Positions 32,002-43,388 are shown, counted from the first letter of the stretch. The stretch: DNA of 64,000 bases from Strobilurus pachycystidiatus (GCA_019915135.1 JAHLMK010000033.1:142923-206922); one strand, 5' to 3'. Translations and numbers: made by a program. Notes: generated from the letters alone by a model not told the origin.

Positions 32002-33484
32002 CGTTTACTTAAAAAATCAAAAAATAAGTTTATAAATATTAAACTATTCTTCTTTAACAGTTATTAGAAATTGCTCGCTAATAACACCGTTTCCAGAAGG
32101 GTCTCGTTTTAATATTTTAAATACTGTCTTATTTTTGATATATTTACGTAAAGTTGTTCTAGTAGTATTAAGAGATAATGCTGCTTCACTTAGAGAGATA
32201 TACTCAGATGAAACATTATTATCAATATTTGTTACAAGAACTATTTTTCCTTTATTTTTTTTTCTTTTTTTATCGAGTGAAAAGTTTTTATTTTCTTCAC
32301 CTTTTAACTCATTTAGTTGAGTAGACAAGGAAGAATCTAATTCTAATTTTCTTTCAGCTCATCTGTCTCTCATTTTTTCTAAGTTTTCAATAGAATGTTT
32401 TTTCTTAGTTTGAAACTTTTTTAATTTTTCTATTGTTTCCTCAGTATGTTTATAACCTAATAAATTTTGACGACCTTTCATTTTTTCAATGGTCTCATTG
32501 GTATGTTTATAACCTAAAGATGAACTAGCCTTTTTTAAAACGTTATAATCAAAATCAAAATGATCTAAATAATATTGTTCTCTTTGTATAGTATCTTTAG
32601 GTTCACAATATTCGACGATATCAAATATAAAATTTGAATGTCCATATATTAAAATAGCTTTATAAATGGGCATATTTATTGAATTTAAAGTGTAAAAATC
32701 AAAATATGTAGATAATCTGCTTTTAGCATTAGCTGTACTCCCTAAATAAGTTTTACCATTAATTTTATTAGTTCATCTATAAACAAAAGATTTATTTACA
32801 TTATCTAAAAAAATTAATTTTTTTTGCTCTGCAGCATTGTTATAACTTAAAATAGGTTTACTTGTTAGTGCAGGTAAATCTCTTGATAACTTTCTTGTAA
32901 ATGTGGTAATTGTAAATTGATTAATTAAATTAATCATTTTGCCATTAGGTCTTTGGTTTGTAGTAAAAATTGTATTTGTAGCTTTCTGTTTAAAAATTTT
33001 AAAAATTTTAAGGTGTTGTAGATTATCTTTTTTTTCACTATTTTAACCCGGTCTGGGGTGCTAGCCCTCCTGGTGACTCAGGGCTTACTTATCTTTTAAA
33101 TAATTGCCGGGCCAAACCAATAACCCTCTAGTTAGTTAAATTAATAATCAAAAGGATACTAACCTTGTTTTATCGTTCCTTTCTCGATATTGAAAAAAAA
33201 AAATTTGTAAAGGTACTTTAACGTACTATTAAGTAACAGACTATGTCTTTTTATATCACGTATAGTCGTTGAGGTTAAATATATTTATTATATTTTATAA
33301 ATATATGTTATAAACCTGCTAATTGTCTTTATTAAAACCTTATATTTTCACTATAATTATAATTAAATTTAAATAGTAATAAGTTTTAAAGATTTCTAGC
33401 AAATAGTGATTAGTTTAGAAAAAAAAATAAATTTTACCCTTTGGTTCCGCTTAAAAAATTTAAACTAAACAGGGCCTTATCCAG
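32002..33484 (-). ncRNA. rnl intron 6 (group I)
   Basis: It interrupts helix 69 of domain IV: exon ...TAATAGCGGT / CTTAACCATGAGGAT aligns with E. coli GGC-CGUAACUAUAACGGU. P CACTATTTGCTAG (about 33403), R CAACGACTATACG (about 33268), S AAAGACATAGTCTG (about 33236); a CTAGCC stem at about 33060; then the GIY-YIG ORF. Confidence 0.85.
32044..32937 (-). CDS. GIY-YIG homing endonuclease (rnl intron 6)
   Basis: About 297 codons, ATG at 32937 to TAA at 32044. Catalytic module FVYRWTNKINGKTYLGSTAN (residues about 50-70) with Arg in AKSRL and Glu in IQREQYYLDHF. After it come two NUMOD3-like DNA-binding repeats (LGYKHTNETIEKMKG and LGYKHTEETIEKLKK). A C-terminal helix-turn-helix of NUMOD1 type (YISLSEAALSLNTTRTTLRKYI) completes it. 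Domain order is complete. It depends on UGA-Trp (for example RDRWAERK). Confidence 0.9.
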
Positions 33485-34086
33485 ACCGCTATTAACCAGA
33501 TTTTCAAAAGATCACATATTTCAATGACCTTCCTTATATTAATGGCATCGGGCAAATGTCAGAAAAAATACTATCACTTTCGTGTTTGCTTTTTCTTGTG
33601 TTTTTAGTAAACAGTCGGGGCCTCCAATTTTCTTAACCTTACGCTTAATCTAGTAATAATTTTAATTTTGTAAAAAATTGACTTCGATTAAGAGTAGGCT
33701 TCTCTTATCGTTGAACTTATGAGAAAATTTTGCCGAGTTCCTTAACAACTTTTAGCTCTACGCCTTAGTATACTCTACCCACGAACCTGTGTCGGATTAA
33801 GGTACGGTAGTGATAATAAAAATCATTATTTGTTTAAAATTAAAAAATTTTTCAACTTTTATTTCTCTCTATATTTTCTTTGGTTACTTTAAATAAACCA
33901 TTTTTATTAAAATAATACACATTAAAATATATTGCTAATTTTATAATTTAAATATAAAACTATAATTTATAATTTTCTTCCTCTTTCTCTTCCGTTGCCG
34001 ACAGATTTAAAAAATTTATATAGTGGTAAATTAAATTAAATATAAAATTTAATATTTTATTTTATTTTATTTTATTTTATTAAAGG

Positions 34087-34133
34087 GCCCCCCCCCCTCC
34101 CCTCCCCCAAAGGGGAGGGGGAGGGGAGCCCTT
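34087..34133. repeat. G/C cluster within rnl exon 6
   Basis: CCCTCCCCTCCCCC followed by its complement, in a divergent expansion region between conserved rRNA helices. If retained in the mature rRNA it would form a stable hairpin. Confidence 0.7.
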
Positions 34134-34745
34134 CGGTGATAAATGGTTATTTTCTAAAATAAGGGATAAATCCAAACATTTAATTAAATTTTTAATTGTT
34201 TATTGTATAATTAAAAATAGATTTACTTATAATTAAAAATTGATCTACTTATTTTTTAATAAAATATCACTTATTTTATAGCCATGTCGGCAAAAAAAAA
34301 TTTTAAAATTAGAAATAAACATCATTACTTTTTAATTAAAAATTTTTAATAATAATGATTTAATATTAAATAATATTAATTTCTTGGTCCATTTAGGACT
34401 TTCTATTATATACTCATCAGCCATAACTTTGGTTATGGTCCTTAGAGGCCGCTATAATTCAGTCGAGATTTAATCTGTAAACTGAAACCCTTTCATTTAC
34501 GGCGAGAAGAATTAATATCTTCTTTTACGTTACTCATGTCAGCATTCTCTCTTCAGTTACCTAAAAATAATGAAACACTATTTTATGATTAGATTGACTG
34601 AATGTTCTACTACCTAGATAAAGATTATAAAAAAGATATAATCAATACCAACACGGTATCGGTTGATTGTTTAGACCCGTTAAATTTTCGGCGCAACAAA
34701 CCATACTGCTGATGCGTTGTTACATAACGATCATTATAAGTAGCG

Positions 34746-35040
34746 CAATAATTATTTATATTATATATTTTATTTGGTTATCCAAATTTGTAGATTATAA
34801 ATATTTACCGGACTATATCTCCATCTTTAGTTATTAAATTAAAGAGCAAAATGTATTAGTCTCTGAAAGATTAAAATTAATCTTTGCTGATTACTGTTTA
34901 AAATATATATTTTTTGACATCTAATGATGTAATATATATTTCCTTGCCAATTGTGGTGTTAGCTAGCTAAGTCAGACTTCCAGCATATAATTTTGTTTTT
35001 TTAACATTTATTTCTAAATGGGGTAGCAACTATATAATGT
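34746..35040 (-). ncRNA. rnl intron 5 (group I, no ORF, 295 nt)
   Basis: The 5' splice site follows GGGCAGU (guide GCUACCC, one mismatch, terminal U-G). P TTATATGCTGGAAG (about 34985), Q TAATCAGCAAAG (about 34885), R CTTTCAGAGACTAAT (about 34852), S GGAGATATAGTCC (about 34814), 3' G before CGCTACTT. A minimal core without an endonuclease gene. Confidence 0.9.
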
Positions 35041-35053
35041 ACTGCCCATAATA
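35041..35053 (-). rRNA. rnl: 13-nt rnl micro-exon (exon 5)
   Basis: TATTATGGGCAGT corresponds to E. coli UAAUAGCUCACU in domain II. It is bounded upstream by an intron-terminal G and downstream by a P1 helix, so both sides are supported independently. Confidence 0.8.
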
Positions 35054-36607
35054 CTTATAATGATAGTAAATTAAAATTAAAAAACTACATTAAATTGCGA
35101 AGGTTTTCTATATATTCTGATTTAGTCAACCTTCGTCTTTTTCCTTTTTTATTAGCATCATAAGCCAATTCTACTATTTTTAATTTTGTTTCCAATGTTA
35201 AAGGTTTTTCTTTATTTAATAATAAACTTACCTCTTTAAAGATAGAAAAATGATTAGCTCTTTCTGAATACAAAGGATTATTATCCATAAAGGGGATTAA
35301 AACATTAAATATGTCAGTTAGACCCACTATAAAATATACTGAAAAAGTATCTGTTTTATACTGAATATACCCTACATTATTAAATTGACTTTTTATGTTT
35401 TCTAAAAGCGGTAACGAAGAATTATCTACTGTAATACTAAAACCTGTTTTGATTCTTCCATCTTTTTGAAATGTTACTCAAAATGAACCATCACCATCTA
35501 TAATTCCTGATATATTATCATTAGTTACTGTAGTATTGATATTATTTAAAGTATTTTCAATTAAAGGAATATCTTCTGAGATATTTAAGCTAGAATAAAT
35601 TTGTTTTATTCTTTCTAATTTCCTTGTTTGAGTTTTAATATTCATAGATAAAGCCATTATAGCTAATTCTTTTCGACCCTCATTAGTTTTATGTTTATTA
35701 TCAATTAAATTGTAAACTATCTTTTTTAATAAATTATAAGAATGTAATTTAGAACAAAATAAAGGATGTTTATCAAAATGAGGAAAAATAATATCTATAA
35801 ATTCTCTTCTTGAAGATACAACTAAATTAGCTGTATTATCTTTAACATCTATATTTATTCTTCCACATTTAAAAAATTTAAGAATATCTTCTAAAACATA
35901 TTTAGAATCTAAATCTGTTGTTATGGTAAAATTAGGTATAAATTTGACTTGACCAGAAGATATAGATATTAAACAACTAAAGGATCCATCTGTTTGTGCC
36001 AGTCCAGTTATGTAACCCGGTGATAAGGTAAATTTTTGGTTCATTGTATTATTTGTTTTTGTAGCGTTATTGTATTTTAAATTTAAATTTTTTTTATATC
36101 TTGTAGTAAGTATTAACGTTTTTCGATACTACTAAAGGTTAGGGGGCTAGCCTTCTTTAGTGGAGATGAACCAATTAATCACCTAAATACTAATTAATAT
36201 TACAAAAGTAATACAAGATAAAATTGAAAATTAAATTAAAGCAATTTACTTTCTCTGCTTTAATTTAATTGTAAAGAATCAACTACTTTCATAGTTGGTA
36301 GACTATTTCATATTTCTAAATACAATTAAGTATTTAAAAATTAAAGTGTATAGTCGTTGAGGAAATAATTCCTGCAAGTTATCCATTAAATATATGTTTA
36401 CTTTTTCTGTTAAATCAACAACAAAACATCTTTAGGAACTTCTTGCATATGACTTAGTTTTTTCACCTGTACTTCTATATATAATTATTTTATTAATTAC
36501 CCCTTAATAAAGGGGGGTCTTGATTATAGTTAGGTATAAGAAGTGAATTTCCTTAATTAAAAGGTTAGTCGCAGGCAGTGAACCCAGCAGTTTTAAACCG
36601 TTAGGTT
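35054..36607 (-). ncRNA. rnl intron 4 (group I)
   Basis: The 5' splice site follows GUGAGCCU, which pairs over 8 bp with the guide GGGUUCAC (terminal U-G). The 3' end is ...AAG before TATTATGGGCAGT. R-like CTCAACGACTATAC lies at about 36347-36360, with the GGGGGCTAGCC stem near 36140 and the ORF after it. Confidence 0.85.
35085..36044 (-). CDS. LAGLIDADG homing endonuclease (rnl intron 4)
   Basis: 319 codons, ATG at 36044 to TAA at 35085. Helix 1 GYITGLAQTDGSFSCL, helix 2 NISGIIDGDGSFWVTF. There is a UGA-Trp in helix 2 and the C-terminal half is in the same frame. Intact by eye, with acidic catalytic residues retained. Confidence 0.9.
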
Positions 36608-37165
36608 AGGCTCACTTTACAACTGTATAAGAATTTGCCAACGTCCTTGAATTTCACTGAACAATCATTTGGGACCTTGAATCCGTGTTCTCGGCTGTTT
36701 CCGTCTTGACTACTCAACTTAGCATGAGTAGTCTGAATATCTACTATCAATTTATGTAATTTCGAGATTCGCTCCCAAAGGTAAGATTTTCATGTCCCCT
36801 CAACCTAAACGCCAAAAAGAAATTGATATTCTTTTTCTTGTTTGGAATTGCCTTTCTGTACCTCCATAAATCTTTTGGTAGATGTCATACTAAAATATGT
36901 TTCGGTAGAAAACCAGAAAGCACCCTATTGTGAAATAATTAAATAATTAAATAATTAAATAATTAAATAATTAAAAATAATAAACATACGAAAAAAAATT
37001 TATAAATCTTATTTGTTTTACCGGTTATAATACGTAGACGTAAACATAGTATTTATATTTTATATAAATAAAGGGGTGTTGTAGAAAAGTTAAAATAGCC
37101 GGGTATATATATAATTTTTTTTGTAACGGTTACATCCGTTATAATTAAATACATATAAATTACAA

Positions 37166-38332
37166 TTACAAATTATGCTCTTTTAAATAATCTTCTAATG
37201 TTAGTTTTCTAAGTTTTACAAAATGGCTACTATAAACTAGTTCAGCTATTTCTCGCAATCCTTTTTTTTCCATATGTCCTTTATTTAAAAAAATTGCCAT
37301 TACTTTTCTAAATATTTCGTATTTTTCAGATTTAGATCCTAAAAGCTTATCTCCAAAAGGACCAGCTTTTACTAATAACATTAATATATTTCTTAAATCT
37401 TTATTACCTTCTACGTCATATCTGCATCAAGTTTTAGCTTTTACAGATACACTCCCACAACCTAAAGTAAATTTGATATTATAAAGTAAAATTAAATTAT
37501 CAATACTAGTTCCAACTGAAAAACCAAATCTAACTTTTCCATTTTTTCTTAAACCAACATAAAATGAACCATCACCTTCTATCACTCCTAAAATAAAATA
37601 AGGAGATATAGACTGTAATCTAATTTCATTAAGGTTAAAAAAAATATTTAAGTTTTTAAATTTTTCATTTGTTTTTTTAATTTCTAGTTTTTCACATACA
37701 ATTTGTTTATAATTTTCTATGATTTTTGGAGAAATATTTTCGGAATTATCTAAATTATTAAAATTTATATCAGGTATTAATTTTTTTAACTTAATAAATA
37801 AATCTATTTCTTTTTTAACTGTTGTTTCTTCATTGATATATCAACCTATAAACATAGCTTGTGCTAACAATAATTTAGATTTAGATTTATTACGATAAGG
37901 ATAAATTAAAATAAGTACCTGTAAAAAAATATAAAAAGACTTATATTTAGATCCTTGTAAAGGATATTTTAAAAAATGTGGAATTAACAGATGTCAAAGA
38001 TCGTCCATATTAGAAATAGTAAAAGTACACATATTTCTATTTTCTCTAATGTATATATTACCACAACCTAAATATTTTTGTACTAATTTAAGTAGAGGTA
38101 ATGATTCCATAGTCAATTCTATACCTAAAACAAAAGTAATGTTCGTAGGAGAGTATTTTATATAAAATCAACCATCAGATTCAATTAAACCACTAATGAT
38201 TCAACCAAATTTATCTACATTATTAGGAGTATTTATTAGATTATATTTATAATTATTAGTTATATGTAATAATTTTTTAATTTCTTGGTTTGTTTGTATT
38301 GTTGTAATTGTAGCTTTAAATTTGTTTTTTTG
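37166..38332 (-). CDS. LAGLIDADG homing endonuclease (rnl intron 3)
   Basis: Open from two tandem TAA codons at 38333-38338 to TAA at 37166, about 388 codons, with UGA-Trp codons throughout. Helix 1 GWIISGLIESDGWFYI and helix 2 YFILGVIEGDGSFYV keep the acidic residues. It is a single-chain enzyme with two pseudo-symmetric halves (NMDDLWHLLIPHF and NKDLRNILM). No ATG lies near the start, so translation may depend on an unusual start codon. Confidence 0.88.
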
Positions 38333-38844
38333 TTATTATTTACATTATAACTATAACTATTGATTTAATATATTTTAACTAGGGTTAGGGGGCTAGCCTT
38401 CCAAGTGGCACCCTTACGGGAGGGTCTTAATTTCATGCCCTGGTTCAACCAAGAAACCGCCTATATCAAATTAAAAGTTAAAAAGGGATAGTTATTCTGT
38501 TACGTGGAAAAATCCACGTATTAATGGAGCCGTTCCTTTCTCGGCCCCGGTAAAATAGTTTATTATATTGCTCTTTACTTTTGTTATTATTTATTATTTC
38601 ACATAAGACTATTTCTCATTTTAAAAATTTAAATTAATAAAAATAAATAAATTTTAAAATTTTAGCATATTAGTCGTTGAAGTATAATTTTACTTGCAGA
38701 TTGTTATCACATAAATTTACATTTTGACCTTAAATTAGAGGTAATAAATTATGATTTAAATTAGTAATGATATAAGTTAATAGGTCACTAATATTAATTG
38801 ATACTTTCCTGCATACAGCTAAATTCACTTTAAATAAAGATACA

Positions 38845-38886
38845 CCCCTCCCCCCCTACTTCCATAAATGGGTGGGAGGGGGGGAG
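38845..38886. repeat. G/C cluster at the 5' end of rnl intron 3
   Basis: C run, CCATAAATGG, G run hairpin between the exon border and the P element of intron 3. Confidence 0.65.
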
Positions 38887-39033
38887 ATATCTATTCTATT
38901 TAATTAAGTCCCCGTGCTATTTTTCTGAGGTCAGATTGGTATTTCGCCGCTTACCTAAACTCATCGGAGAATATTGCAACATTCACCCGTTCGACCCATT
39001 ATAGTCTGGTCTAGGTAAGATCACCTGGCTTCC

Positions 39034-40324
39034 ATAGCTGTCAAATTTATCTTACAATTAATTAATTATTTTCTTTTTTTATTCATTCCATTTTTAATTT
39101 CACGGATTAAATTTAATCCTTCCATTGTTAAATGGGATCCTTCACTCATTAATTTAGATATTTTACACCAATCTTGAAAATCAAAATTTTTTTGACCCAT
39201 TAAGGGATATAATTCGAAAAAAGGTATTATTTTATCAACAATAATTGAATATTTAACTATTACTAAGTTAACTGCAGGATGTTTTGTATGTTTTTCTAAG
39301 ACACCATGACCAAAATAACTTATTAAAAGTTTTATTAAATTAGTGTCTCTTTCGTGTTGCGGTATTCTAAATCTCATTTGAACAGCATATCCTATTTTAT
39401 TTTTTGAACTATAAATTTTAGTATCAAAAGTTCCTTCACCATTTACAAAACCTGTGATTCAATAAGGAGAAGGAATAATTTCAGTATATATAATAGGCCT
39501 CAAAACTGGATTTATCTTATTAATTTCTGATTTATGAATATCGCCAAGACCCGAATTCATTGATGATTTAATATTAATTATTTTGTGTAACCCTTCAATA
39601 GATAAATGATCTTTAGTTTTAATGAGTTCTACTACATTTTTAAAAAGTATAAAATCTGCTTTTTTTTGAGTTAATAAAAAATATTTTTCAAAATGAGGTA
39701 AGATAATATTAGTTAAATCTTCAATACCGGATACTGAATAATAGGCCATGTTTCCACTTGTACCTATAGATCCAATACCACAAAAAAAATCTTGTAATTG
39801 TAACAATAAATCCAAATCACGGACATGAAGTCCCATTTGATATTTAGCTTGAACACGTCAACCTAATGAACGTTTATCATTTTTATCAATCATGATAGTA
39901 AACATTCCTTCAGCATCAGTAATTCCTGTTACAAATCAAGGATTTAAACTTTTAATGTTTAAAGGTTGTAAAGTTGAAAATTTATTTTTATTAATTAACT
40001 GTTTAGAAAGGATTTTGATTAAAAGGCCTCTTTCGAGACCCATTAGAGTACACCTTAACTCAGGATATTTACTATACCCCAAGTAACTACCGTCTACTCG
40101 TTGCTCTTTTACAAACTTATTTTTAACGTCATTAACGTAAAAGCCTGATTTAGATCCGCGATTGCCCATTAGAATTTCATCTATCTTATGGCTTGTTACC
40201 ATACATGAGTAATTAGTTCATCCACTTATTATCCTTCAATAATAGTTTGGTACCATAAATTTTAGGGGGTCCCCGGAATTTGGTAGTTTTACCCGTCTTA
40301 GCGTGTTCCCACAACGCTTGGCGG
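39034..40324 (-). ncRNA. rnl intron 2 (group I, I-OnuI-type)
   Basis: It lies between exon ...TTAGACCCG and exon GAAGCCAGGTGATC. The core overlaps the start of its ORF: the R-like AACGAGTAGACGG near 40090-40105 is read as codons. Boundaries were set from the rRNA alignment and may be off by a few bases. Confidence 0.75.
39066..40202 (-). CDS. LAGLIDADG homing endonuclease, I-OnuI/I-LtrI type (rnl intron 2)
   Basis: 378 codons, ATG at 40202 to TAA at 39066. N-terminus MGNRGSKSGF...VKEQRVDGSY...LRCTLMG is the extension seen on many fungal intron ORFs; here it is also the intron core (the VKEQRVDGS codons spell the R element). The two LAGLIDADG helices are PWFVTGITDAEGMFTI and YWITGFVNGEGTFDT, about 150 residues apart, as in single-chain endonucleases of the I-OnuI family. 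C-terminal signature IREIKNGMNKKRK. One Trp of the second helix is UGA. Both Asp/Glu catalytic positions are kept, so it could be active. Confidence 0.9.
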
Positions 40325-40420
40325 GTCTAATAAAAGTAACTAATCCAATACTACATTATATTAAGTAGTTTAGTCGCTTTCGCTAGGGCTTTTAACCTTG
40401 CTACTCCTATTAACTTGCTG

Positions 40421-41895
40421 CATTGATACCAGTACTTTCATACTGGATTAGACTATACCTTCTACTCAAAAAAACGTTAGGCTTTATAATTTTTTTTTTT
40501 TACTTTTCTTTTTCTTTTTTATTATAACATTTTCTGCATGGCTAATTTTAATTTATACCTTTTGAGGGGTGTTTTATTTTTTTATGTTAGTAAGTTTAAG
40601 CATTTATTTAGAATTATCTAATAAATCAAATTTATAATAAAAGTGACTTAACAAATAAGGTTTAATTAAATAAATTAACTTATCTTTAGACGAACTAAAT
40701 ATATATAATCTATAGCCATTTGTATGACTATGGTAATTACATTCTAATCCAAATTTACTTTTTAAAATATCAATTAAAAAGATTATCTCACTTAAACTAA
40801 AAGATTCAGTACAGAGATAAAATCCTTTTTCAGATCTATATCCGTCATCCATTATTCAATAAGCTAAACCTCTTTCTGTTAATAACTCTTTTAAATTTAA
40901 AGGTACTATTTTAAGACCATCCGAATTATAAAACATTTCTCTAAACTCATTAAAACAAGGTAAGCTTAATGTTTGAAATTTTATAGAATTGTAATCTTTC
41001 ATTTTATTAACTCTTTTATCAAAATAAGACATGGTTAAAGGTTTAGAGCCACAATATTCTTCAAAAAGAGATCAAAGATGATTAATGTATACTTCATTTT
41101 TAATAGATTGTTTAAATTGTAACCTTGCATTAGATTTAATACTTTTTCTTTCCGAAGATAAATCTCCTAACATACTACCTATTATTATTTCTTTAAGTTC
41201 AGAAGATAAAACTAAATGTGATTTAGGTGATGTTCTGTAAAAACGCTGATTTTTGAAAAATGATATTTGGTTATAAAATGTGTTATTAAAAATTGTAGCT
41301 TGCTTTTGTTATTGTAATTTTAAAGTTAAAAAAAAAAGTTTATTATGGTCAAATAGTAATCTCTATTTTAAATAGGTTTGGGGGGCTAGCCCTCCTAAGT
41401 GACTAAAGGCCGTACAAGTGTAGGCTGGTTTAACCAAGAACCATCTAGATACACCTATTTGACAAGAAATAATAATAAACAAAATAACATTTATTTCTCA
41501 TAATGACTTTAGGATCTTATACAAGTAATTATGGATAGAATAATCTCAACCACCTAAAGCTAATTATTTTTTTTTATTTTATTTTTTATAAAACCATAGT
41601 TTTATGGAATGTTTGAGTGCCAACGTGTTACAGTTATAATAAACTGTCTCTTCTTTCGAATCAGTCGTTACAGGGCTAAATAAAAAGCGAATAATTAAAA
41701 TTATTCTTCCTATTAATAATTATAATAAATAAAAAATTAATAGCATTCCTACGATTTATCAGCTTCCCACGGTATTGCCATAGATTTAATCCTTAGGGGT
41801 CCACCGTTAGCATTTTAAATAAATAGAATTAATCTAAAAATTAAAATACCGACCTTTTTAAGGTCATGAGTTGGTTTTAAATGGGCAAGCACTTC
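40421..41895 (-). ncRNA. rnl intron 1 (group I)
   Basis: The 5' splice site follows AATGGGU: exon AUGGGU pairs with the internal guide GCCCAU with a terminal U-G. The intron ends in G before CAGCAAGTTA. It carries the GGGGGGCTAGCC stem (about 41380) shared with introns 3, 4 and 6. The LAGLIDADG ORF lies between the guide region and the TATAGTC S-like element at 40446-40465. Confidence 0.85.
40604..41304 (-). CDS. LAGLIDADG homing endonuclease (rnl intron 1)
   Basis: A DNA endonuclease that would spread its intron by cutting intronless rnl. The frame is open from just after a TAA at 41305-41307 to TAA at 40604 (about 230 codons). It has no early ATG, so the start is uncertain. The first motif region is LKEIIIGSMLGDLS and the second AYWIMDDGYRSEKGFYL, the spacing and style of the LAGLIDADG_2 (DOD-type) proteins. 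The Trp in the second motif is a UGA codon. It appears intact. Confidence 0.85.
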
Positions 41896-42800
41896 ACCCA
41901 TTATGCAAAAGGTACGCCGTCATTTAATTAATTTGTTAAATTTCGACTGCTTATAGAGTTACTAATTCAAAGTTTATTTCATATTTTTATTGTAAACATA
42001 CTTTTCGATCTTTCATTTATTTTCCTTTACAGTACTATTCACTATCACTAAATTTATATATACTTAGCCTTAGAGGATGGTTCCCCTATATTCCAACAAG
42101 TTAACACTCATTGTACTTAAATATTACTTTTTTTAAATATAATAAATATAAAAAATATTAATTTCATTATAATAAAGAAAAAAATAATCATCAGGGAAAA
42201 TAAAATTTTTGTTTAGATTCCACTTAAATTATATTAATTTCTATTTATTTTTTCAGTTAAAATTAAATTATAAATCTACAGGACTTCATTTACCTTTTAT
42301 AATTCAATTTATAATTTAATATTAGGCTAATCCGATTTCACTCACCATTACTTTCGGAGTCTCGGTTGATTTCCTTTCCTTTCCTTAATAAAATGTTTTA
42401 CTTCAGGAAGTATTTATTATTTGTGGTTTACCTTAGGATTTTTTTCTAAAGAAACATGTAAGTTTAGTAAGTTATGTATTTTTTTTAATTAAATTAAAAT
42501 TAAATTAAAATTAAATTAAATTAAATTAAATTAAATTAAATTAAATTAAATTAAAATTAAATAACTTAAATATAATTAAAAAAAAAAGAGATAAAACTAA
42601 TTTACGTGTCGTCAATACAAATTAAATATAAGTAATTTATATTGACAAGAAAAAATATTTGGCCAATTATGGCCTCCTTTTATATAAATTTGTTGTAATT
42701 TTCCTTAATAACCCCTTTTATTTATTTTGATGTTATTTCAATATTGTCATCGATTCTTTTAAAGATTTAGGATTATTTAATTAACTAATTAAATCAGAAT

Positions 42801-43388
42801 TATTAATTAATTAAGTAATTAAATTAAAATTAAATTAATTGTTTTTTTTATATTTTTTTTTACTTGTCTCGACTTATAAAATAATTTTGTTATGTTTTTC
42901 TCAATAACGGAACGGCAGGAAGCGAACCGAACCGAACCGAAGCCGCCTGAACGCTCCACTCATTGATGTAAATCTTAATTTATATATAAATTAGGGTTTC
43001 GGGGTGCTTTTCTTTGCTTGCCACCCCCCTTTTTTCTACGTAGGGGGGAGTTTTTATTTGTTTTTATTTGTTTTTATTTGTTTTTATTTGTTTTTATTTG
43101 TTTTTATTTGTTTTTATTTGTTTTTATTTGTTTTTATTTGTTTTTATTTGTTTTTATTTGTTTTTATTTGTTTTTATTTGGGCGGGGGAAACAGGAAAAA
43201 TGTCAAATTTCCTACGTTTGGACGTGGACGTTGGACGTGGGACGTGGACGTGGAAATAATAACACGTAGTATTTGTATCCTACTACCGGCAAAAAATGGA
43301 TCACAAATGCTTTTCGTAATCAATTTTGTACCCATTTGGTTGTCCTCACATATATGGGTCGGGTAAAAAAATTTTTTTTTTTTTTTAA
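42801..43388. other. Spacer upstream of rnl
   Basis: It contains an A/T-rich start, CCGAACCGAACCGAA near 42926-42940, the decamer array (see 43051) and a decayed A/T palindrome at 43299-43325 related to 8148. The rnl promoter may be here; I recognise none. Confidence 0.5.
43051..43180. repeat. Thirteen exact copies of the decamer TTTTTATTTG
   Basis: Thirteen perfect head-to-tail decamers are followed by GGCGGGGG. Because 10 is not a multiple of 3, all plus frames are open and read as F/Y/L/V/I-rich peptides; these are not genes. The same TTTTTATTTGGGCGGGGG junction occurs near 21500. Confidence 0.95.

Larger units (their letters stand above)
36926..38918 (-). ncRNA. rnl intron 3 (group I)
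   Basis: The core lies at its 5' end: P-like GCTGTATGCAGGAAA (about 38808-38822), Q and R-like TTCAACGACTAAT (about 38668) and S-like TGAGAAATAGTCT (about 38605). Next come the GGGGGCTAGCC stem (about 38385) and the ORF. Exon borders (38919, 36925) are approximate. A 9-nt tandem (AATAATTAA)n at 36933-36977 marks the 3' end. Confidence 0.8.
22440..42800 (-). rRNA. rnl: Large-subunit ribosomal RNA, 12 exons, 11 group I introns
   Basis: Mitochondrial 23S-type rRNA. Exons, 5' to 3': about 42800-41896, 40420-40325, 39033-38919, 36925-36608, 35053-35041, 34745-33485, 32001-31987, 31755-31705, 30203-29240, 27957-27896, 24193-24110 and 22759-22440. Landmarks readable by eye: GAAATCAACCGAGACTCC (exon 1), GTCCCAAATGATTG (GTPase-centre region, exon 4), CCTAAGGTAGCAAAATC (exon 8), TTTGACTGGGGCGGTC and GGGACGGGAAGACCC (exon 9), GGGATAACAGGCTGATC (exon 10), CGATGTCGACTCATCC (exon 11) and the sarcin-ricin loop AGTACGAAAGGA (exon 12). 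Exons 6 and 9 carry expansion segments, including G/C clusters at 34087-34133 and 29606-29691. The 5' and 3' termini are estimates. Confidence 0.93.

Noticed and set aside
42625..42635. ATATAAGTA, identical to the yeast mitochondrial promoter nonamer
   Set aside because: It is on the plus strand, pointing away from the transcribed genes, and a 9-mer of A/T is expected by chance here.
43004..43366. Three overlapping plus-strand frames rich in Phe, Leu, Val, Ile, Tyr
   Set aside because: They are the three frames of the 13-copy decamer repeat, which has no stop in any of these frames.
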